Positions 58,369-64,000 of a DNA stretch of 64,000 nt are shown one piece after another. A model generated the notes under the pieces. It was given only the letters and a program-made list of their open reading frames with translations, had not been told where the DNA came from and searched no databases. The position numbers were made by a program, and so were the translations under genes. The stretch's first letter is position 1. Every line of letters begins with the position of its first letter. The DNA comes from Symbiodinium natans (taxonomy: Eukaryota > Sar > Dinophyceae > Suessiales > Symbiodiniaceae): assembly GCA_905221605.1 (NCBI GenBank), contig CAJNDS010002512.1, positions 688,360 through 752,359 of the forward strand. The letters run 5' to 3'.

Positions 58369-58473
58369 ATGCCCAGAAGCGGCGCGCCTAGGCTGCAGTC
58401 GTCCAGCGACATGAGCGCATCGCTGCTCCAAGAGAAGGTGGCCCAGATGTGGAAGCGAGCCCTCATTCCTTAA
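58369..58473 (+). CDS. short coding frame, probable terminal exon
   Basis: MPRSGAPRLQSSSDM, then SASLLQEKVAQMWKRALIP, TAA. It follows a pyrimidine-rich CTTGCTCCCAG acceptor. 34 codons, good helix. Function unknown. Confidence 0.5.
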   Translation: MPRSGAPRLQSSSDMSASLLQEKVAQMWKRALIP

Positions 58474-59690
58474 ACCCTTTCGTGTTGTTGCTCGTGTCTC
58501 GGAAAGCTAGGTATAGTGGTTCTTGCATGTCGAACGCGGGCTTCCTACTTGAATTGACTTTTCTCGTAGTATAATGCCCTAAGTACTTGTAAGCTGGAGC
58601 CTTTTTGAGAAGATTTTGAGAAGAGTTTGTTGCATCCGTTGCGGGCCTGGATCTGTTAGGCCTCCACCCTTGCAGTGGCCTACAACAATCTGGCTGTGTC
58701 TGGGAACGCAGTGGCACTTGAATCTGGGAATCGTTCACAAGCCCCAGCACCTTAAAGATGTATTATATCTGCTGAGCAACTTCCTCTGAGCAGCCATGGC
58801 TTAGATGTTCCCGACTATCCTTCATTTCACGGCGCAGGCAGTAACCAGCCTGACCCGTTAGCCTTTGCCATTGTGTAGTAGCTTCGCTTGACAAACTGCC
58901 ACAATGTGGCATGTCTCGGATGTTTGGCAGCCGGACCTGGGCTTGCAAGATTCGCTTCTTTGTTGGCTACAGTTTTTTCACCTCGCGGTGGGCTGTATAA
59001 TCTTACCGGTTGGACTTTCTCGGACGAACCGCCCGAGCTGCTATGCGGTTGCTGCATGTTAAATTCAATGGAGTCTCCAGGTTCAGCGAGAATACCTTGG
59101 CTGCAGCGATTGTCTGGCACTGTACGAGCTCCCTGGCGGGATTCAGAGTTTCTCTGCAGCGACACGTGGGCTCACGTGAAGCGGAAGCCGCAACAGCTTG
59201 AATGATGTCATGACGTAGCAAAAGTCTGATAAAGGTCCTACAGCCGAGATTTACCTGAACCTAACTATTTGCACATTCACTGCATCCCGAACCCGTTCAA
59301 GGTGTAGGGTTCCTTCCCTCTAACCCTTAAACCACCTTGTCAACGTTTTCAGAACTCATGACTCATGCACGAACATCACCGAATTTCCGGGTACTGTTTT
59401 CAGGTTCCTGGCCCGAATAACTGGGCAGTGTACATCTGCAGTTTCTTGAGGTCGTTATCTGTTGTGATAGGTAGTAAGTATAGGTAGGTGCAAAGGCCTT
59501 TGTTTCCAAACAGCGCGATTCACGTGCACAGCACACCAGTGTGGGGCTTAATTGGGCTTAGGGTTTAAGGGGTTTGGGGTGCTCCCCGTCTGTGTGGGCA
59601 ATTGCCCTGGGGTTGCGGGGGGACACACAGGACCCTATCGTCACTCCTCAAGCACCGAATCTGTAACCCTTCCTGCAAACCGGCTACAAG
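58474..59690. other. overlapping open frames, none secure
   Basis: Both strands carry frames of about 105-112 codons at 58827-59205 with similar quality. I cannot choose and leave them uncalled. Confidence 0.3.
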
Positions 59691-59779
59691 GAAGGCCGTC
59701 GTCTTAGCCGAGGGCTACATGTCCAAGGACAGCCAGCTTCTGGCGAAGCTAGCCTGCATGCAGTTCAGAGGTCCTTCGG
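59691..59779 (+). CDS. probable exon, unrecognised
   Basis: GGCTACAAG|G acceptor and a GTAAAG donor around 29 codons: KAVVLAEGYMSKDSQLLA, then KLACMQFRGPSG. Confidence 0.52.
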
Positions 59780-60229
59780 GTAAAGTTGCAGCCTGAACTT
59801 GGCGAAGTGAGATTTGCTCCGTCATGGCATGCTTGCATATGCCTGTACATGGAGCTGTGGGTTCCAGGGCCAAGCAATGCTGACCACATGCTGCGGTGAT
59901 GATGATGAAGACGGCAAGACTCGCTGCAAAGGGATTGCCTCGAGGCTTGAGGTGCAAGGTGCAGGAATGCTCTACAAGTGAAGCTCGTTTCCCATGGGCC
60001 AGAACTACGACACGTTTCCTAAGTGAACTCAGCTATGAGGCAATGGTGCACCCTGAGTTTCCAGGCCTCCAGTACACAAAGTATATATGCATACATATCT
60101 ATCCTAAGTACGTCAGCATCTCAGTAGAAGTCACAAAGCTAGGGCGCAGCATGGCGTTTGTGCGAAAGCCAGTCTTTTGCGTGGTAAATCAGGCTTGCCC
60201 CCTGTCAAGCGTCCTGAATCCCGAAAAGC

Positions 60230-60401
60230 CATAGTGCCAAGGCGCCTCCGCGATTCGCATCGAACAGCGCTGCAGATGGCGGTGGAGCGCAAGTTGCACT
60301 CCTGCAAGAGATCGCAATCTGTTCAACAACACACTCTTGCAACGTGGAAAGATCCCATCTTGATCCCGGGATCCTCCAGTGGGTTTAGCGCATGTCGCGG
60401 G
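60230..60401 (+). CDS. candidate coding frame
   Basis: Reads VPRRLRDSHRTALQMAVERK, then SCKRSQSVQQHTLATWK, to TAG. No clear borders. Confidence 0.3.
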
Positions 60402-60462
60402 TAGTGTGCACAATCAGCCTCGGGGATCCGAGCGGGTACGTATGATCCGATGGGTCTAATAT

Positions 60463-60985
60463 ATGTCTACTGTTTCTGCCCCACATGGTTCAGACCAGCA
60501 AATGTCGCGACTTAACTTTGACTTAACTGGGAAGAGCTCAGTGGATGTGGCATCAACAGGTTTGTTAAAGGACAGTGTGTGTGCAGTCCCAGCCCAGCCC
60601 TTTGCAACGATCCCCTTAGCCACAGAAGCCTCTAAGGGCCAGTGCTTCCAGCAGCCGTCAGCCTACCGTCGGCTGCAACGCGACGGCGCGAGACCCATAC
60701 AAGTTCACGCCTTCAGGTTCAGGAGCACATAAAGGAGTGCTTGGAACGCACATGCACAGCAGATGCTCTTGCAACTCTGGCCGCGTGGCCGACGGTCAGG
60801 CCTTGGACATACTTTTGTCGAGTTATATCGAGTAGCTTGGGTTTCGGTAGAACAAGTAGAACCTTTTTTGCCGAGATGCTTGAGGCTTGAAAGCAAGACG
60901 AAGAAAATTAGCTCAATGCATCCATGCAGGGAATCTTTTGGAAGAGTCTTTGTTCAGCTTCCTCCATGGGTCAAAGCAATTCAAG
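60463..60985 (+). CDS. cluster of exons of an unrecognised gene
   Basis: ATG 60463 opens an 89-codon frame (MSTVSAPHGSDQQM, later KSSVDVASTGLLKDS). Inside its end, CTTCAG|G at 60717 opens exon 60717-60794 (VQEHIKECLERTC, TADALATLAAWPT) with a GT or GC donor. Exon 60930-60985 (NLLEESLFSFLHGSKQFK) follows CATGCAG|G and ends at GT. The second and third look strongly coding. A 200-codon frame over 60763-61365 is also open but less protein-like. How the pieces join is not solved. Confidence 0.42.
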
Positions 60986-61352
60986 GTTATTGCAATCCGG
61001 TACCTGCTGAAACACCCCGTCAAAAAGAGAAGTCACAAGCAAAAGCAACGTATACCTGCGACAATTCCGAGACCTCGCCTCAATCGCCCTTCGTCCTGGG
61101 TGTTTTGTTTGCCTGTAGAAGGAGCTCAGAGCATGTTAGCGTGTTAGCATGTCACAGCATCTTTCAAAAGGGCCCATGTGTTGAAAAGCACCTATCTGGC
61201 AGATCGCTAAACCTATACCGTATGCCCTTTCTCGGGTTGCCGGGTGAGCGTCTCAACAGGGGCACTCAAGGGTTGAAACACGAGAGATTAGGGTCGGAGG
61301 CGAGCCGCCGCCCAGCTTCTGCGATCGAAGCACGCGGCGCCTTTGCCAGGAA

Positions 61353-61380
61353 GTTTAGGGTTTAGGGTCTAGGGTAAGGG
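61353..61380 (+). repeat. TTTAGGG-type telomere-like scrap
   Basis: Contains GTTTAGGGTTTAGGG followed by diverged copies. Dinoflagellate telomeres are (TTTAGGG)n, and internal scraps are common. Others lie near 35487 and 59560. Confidence 0.7.
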
Positions 61381-61901
61381 TCAAGAGATTCGGTTTTCAA
61401 CATTGTCGTGCTACGAGTGCAAGTGGGTTTCGTGGGAAGTGCTTGATGCGAGCGCTCCTCGGCTTTCCCAAAAACCTCCCGAGGCGGCGCCACCTCTCCC
61501 CCAAACCTTTTCATACCTCCGACCGAAAATCTGCATGCACTACGTACTTTGAACTAGTCTTGGCTGTTCAGGCCCTAATGAAGTAGCCATGTCTGTGGAG
61601 CGTTGTGGCGTTGATTTGGTCCCCATGATAAAGTCTGATGTTGACAGTACAAGCCTTATGACCTTAACCCCCCGAGGTCAAGTGAGACGGGCCGAGTCCG
61701 CAGATGCTGCACCCTGGATGCCTGGGTGCTGATTGTGAAGCCTAGTCCGAGGTCTCAGCATAGGTTCTCGACAGACGTCTGGGTGTTCTGGGGACTGTGC
61801 CCCTCCGGGCTGGAGAGGCATCTTCAAGTATTCCAACTTCGTTTGTGATCGTTGCCATCTCAAGCCGAGCCGAAAGAACCAAAACGTCCTTCTGTCTCTA
61901 G

Positions 61902-62028
61902 GCGCACGGAATCACTTGGGGAAGCTGCCCAGGCCGCACGCCGGCCCGCATCTGCAGCACGAGCGCGAGATGGGCTCTGGGATCCCGAGGTGCTTGAAAT
62001 CAGGGCTGTTCCGGAAAACATCCTCTGA
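61902..62028 (+). CDS. probable terminal exon, Ala/Arg-rich helix
   Basis: After TCTCTAG|G the frame reads RTESLGEAAQAARRPAS, then AARARDGLWDPEV and EIRAVPENIL, TGA. A GT at 61989 could be a donor instead. Function unknown. Confidence 0.52.
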
Positions 62029-62438
62029 AAAATGGGGCAGTTTTGCTGGTTTTTTTTTGGAGGATTGCAGCTTCAAATTGGTGGCTCTGGGATCGAGGTT
62101 CATGACATTTCGTGATTCGCTGCTAGGCTGAGTGGGCTTGAAGAAAGCGGGCTTCAACCCTGGCTTGTTCAGGCCCGTGCGACTCAGCGGCGTGAGTCCT
62201 CGTCTTCGCGCCGCTTGCCTCCGTAATGGAGCACTGGAGCGCTGTCATCCTATAAAGCGCTCTCCACACCCACTGGGCCATTTCGCCGAGGGCGAGCCGT
62301 GCAGCCGTCGAAGGACCGGAGCTTGCTAAGCAAGGAGCTAGCAAAGCTTCTCCGGCCTGAGGCGTTTGGGGGAGCGCATTGTGCGTAGGGTGTCTCTTGA
62401 GGTTTGTGGGGTGGTTGTTGGACGCCTTGCCTGCGCAG

Positions 62439-62586
62439 GGCTAAAAAGCTCGAAGCGAAGGGTAGAGGATGCTGCGCCCAGCACTTTGTGTCTTCATGGC
62501 ACATTATCAGGCTTGATACTGCAGTAGTCGGACGTTTGGGCCATAGGGCCTGGATCCTCACGCCCAAGCCAAAAAGCGAAGAATGA
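62439..62586 (+). CDS. probable terminal exon, unrecognised
   Basis: TGCGCAG|G acceptor, then AKKLEAKGRGCCAQHF, SSWHIIRLDTAVVGRLGH and TPKPKSEE, TGA. Confidence 0.45.
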
Positions 62587-62648
62587 GAAGGCTTTTCTGT
62601 TTTACAAACCTTCCTTGGCTTAGGGCTTGTCACGGTTTGTGCAGGCGC

Positions 62649-62706
62649 CAGGAGTTGCCAGAGGGGCCCAGGAGTTGCCAGAGGGGCCCAGGAGTTGCCA
62701 GAGGGG
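62649..62706 (+). repeat. 20-bp unit in three copies
   Basis: CAGGAGTTGCCAGAGGGGCC repeated head to tail, the third copy incomplete. A frame through it stays open for 151 codons (62583-63038); its later part may be coding but is not supported. Confidence 0.9.
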
Positions 62707-63157
62707 CATTGCTTAGGTCACTCAGGTCAATTTTGCTTGACGGGCTAAGTGCTTCAAGGTTTGGGGATGCTGCCCATGGCTGCAGATGCACGAAGCCAAA
62801 TCCACCCACAAAGGCGATGTGCATTTGTCGCCTTGAAACCCTGAATTCCGCCTTGAAGGGCTTTCAAAAAGCGTGTGCAGAGATATGTGTTTTGCCCCTG
62901 GCGCTCGAAACTGTGAATCCCTGCATGGCGCGCTGTCAGGCGGAGCAAGGCTCAGATACATCCTGGATTGCTCCCAAGGACAGGGCGCGGCTCCCCAAGA
63001 CCCTGGGCCAGACTTGGTTCGAGTGGGTGTTGCCCTGAGGTTGTTGAGGGCTTAGGAGTTTAGGGTGCAGGTGAAGTGTATACCAACTTGAGCCTTTTTG
63101 GCCGAAGGCTCAGCTTTTCGTGCATTATTAGCCTGGGCTTCCAGTTTTGCACCGCAG

Positions 63158-63191
63158 GTGCAGGAGCTCTGTTCCCGCGCACAGCAGCAAG
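63158..63191 (+). CDS. candidate 34-base exon
   Basis: Pyrimidine-rich CACCGCAG|G acceptor, codons VQELCSRAQQQ plus one base, then a GT donor. Confidence 0.4.
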
Positions 63192-63492
63192 GTGGATAGG
63201 GATTCCTTCGCTTCAGCTACACTAACTGCACACATGCAAGGCACCTTCTTAACGCAGACGGCCTCACAGGCTGTCAGACTGTGTGCGTGTGTTTGTGAAG
63301 GAAGCAGAGCCTGCCTTTGGCGTATCCTTAGAGTGCGTCAACTTGTTATGGTGATCTAAGGATCCAGTGGCACGAGTCGATTCTTGGACCGCGGTTTCTA
63401 CAGTTCAACTGCCACTTTCGGGGAAATGGCGATCTAGAGTTTAGATGTCGGATTGCTAAAGCTTTGGTCCGCCGGCGAAACGACTAGATTAT

Positions 63493-63675
63493 TTGGACCT
63501 CCCCTCGGAGACTGAGCCGAGGAGCGCCACTTCCGTGACATCGTCAGCAGAGGATGTGATGAATCAGCTGCCCACTCCAGTGGCTTGGCTGCTCATTGCG
63601 TTTGATGTGCCCTTGGCCCTTCTCAAGCACAGGGGGTCCTCACCCTGGAGCCCGAACTCTGGAGCCCCTGTATAG
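63493..63675 (+). CDS. probable exon, unrecognised
   Basis: Open frame LPSETEPRSATSVTSSAEDV, then MNQLPTPVAWLLIAFDVPLA and LLKHRGSS, to TAG 63675. The hydrophobic part could be a membrane or buried helix. The 3' limit may be a donor before the stop. Confidence 0.48.
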   Translation: MDLPSETEPRSATSVTSSAEDVMNQLPTPVAWLLIAFDVPLALLKHRGSSPWSPNSGAPV

Positions 63676-63745
63676 GGCTAATATACCCCCTTGAAGCCCT
63701 ACGGTCGTGGCTCTGAAACCTGGACTGAAGGCTTTGCCCAGTCAT

Positions 63746-63856
63746 ATGCGCTTCGCGCTCCATCAAGTGGAAGCTGCGAGAAACGAAGGCCATCCTGTTC
63801 CCGTGAGTGACCCTTTTGAAGCAGCATACCTCCTACTTCTATTGCGTCAGCTACAG
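63746..63856 (+). CDS. probable exon, runs toward the window edge
   Basis: 37 codons MRFALHQVEAARNEGHP, then VPVSDPFEAAYLLLLLRQLQ, ending at CAG|GTAGTC. The ATG may be a start or internal after CCCAG at 63742. A minus-strand frame over 63699-63998 is its shadow. The gene probably continues past 64000. Confidence 0.52.
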
Positions 63857-64000
63857 GTAGTCCAGGCATGCACATGTTGAAGTATGAACTAGGTGGAAGT
63901 GTAGGAACGTGTTGTGGCGGCAAGCGTTTCCGCAGAAGTCTTATAGCGGTTCTCTGGCAGTCACACTTGCCATGGGCCCAGTAGCGTGAACTGCTCACCT

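Overview
The window reads as nuclear DNA of a dinoflagellate, most likely a Symbiodiniaceae-type alga. This is an inference from four things seen in the sequence: genes cut into many short exons, introns that start with GT, GC or GA and nearly always end AG|G, TTTAGGG-like telomeric scraps, and a ubiquitin-like plus ankyrin protein of a type common in these algae. There are no bacterial-style operons and no rRNA or tRNA gene that I could recognise. Nearly all convincing coding segments lie on the plus strand, as expected for the unidirectional gene arrays of dinoflagellates. Long open frames on the minus strand are mostly shadows of exons or of stop-free repeats.

Layout. 0.9-1.6 kb: an intronless gene for a protein with an HExxH (zincin-like) motif. 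2.4-2.9 kb: two exons of an unknown gene. 7.3-12.0 kb: a reconstructed 10-exon gene (about 298 aa, one NHL-like exon). 12.6-23.6 kb: the best-supported gene, a 19-exon class III PLP-dependent aminotransferase related to glutamate-1-semialdehyde aminomutase (about 597 aa). Its 3.8-kb intron 15 holds four different tandem-repeat arrays and a purine tract. 24.6-28.1 kb: exons of a beta-propeller (NHL/SMP-30-like) gene, separated by large CA and ACACAG microsatellites and a minisatellite. 29-32.2 kb: scattered exons. 32.3-33.3 kb: an intronless ubiquitin-like plus ankyrin-repeat gene. 33.5-37.6 kb: exons including a single-pass membrane segment and a five-exon unknown gene. 38.1-39.4 kb: a large foldback element. 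40.0-40.3 kb: the 3' exons of a RING-H2 protein. 42.3-46.2 kb: a reconstructed 11-exon unknown gene (about 340 aa). 47-54 kb: several short multi-exon genes, one with a membrane segment. 54.5-54.8 kb: an AT-rich island. 56-64 kb: more plus-strand exons running off the right edge.

The exon chains were built by hand from open frame, splice dinucleotides and phase. The aminotransferase is secure because family motifs appear in order and the 18 joins give one open frame. The 7.3-12.0 and 42.3-46.2 kb models rest on phase and exon quality alone and need RNA evidence. No metabolic pathway or gene cluster links the genes; they look like ordinary neighbours in a directional array.
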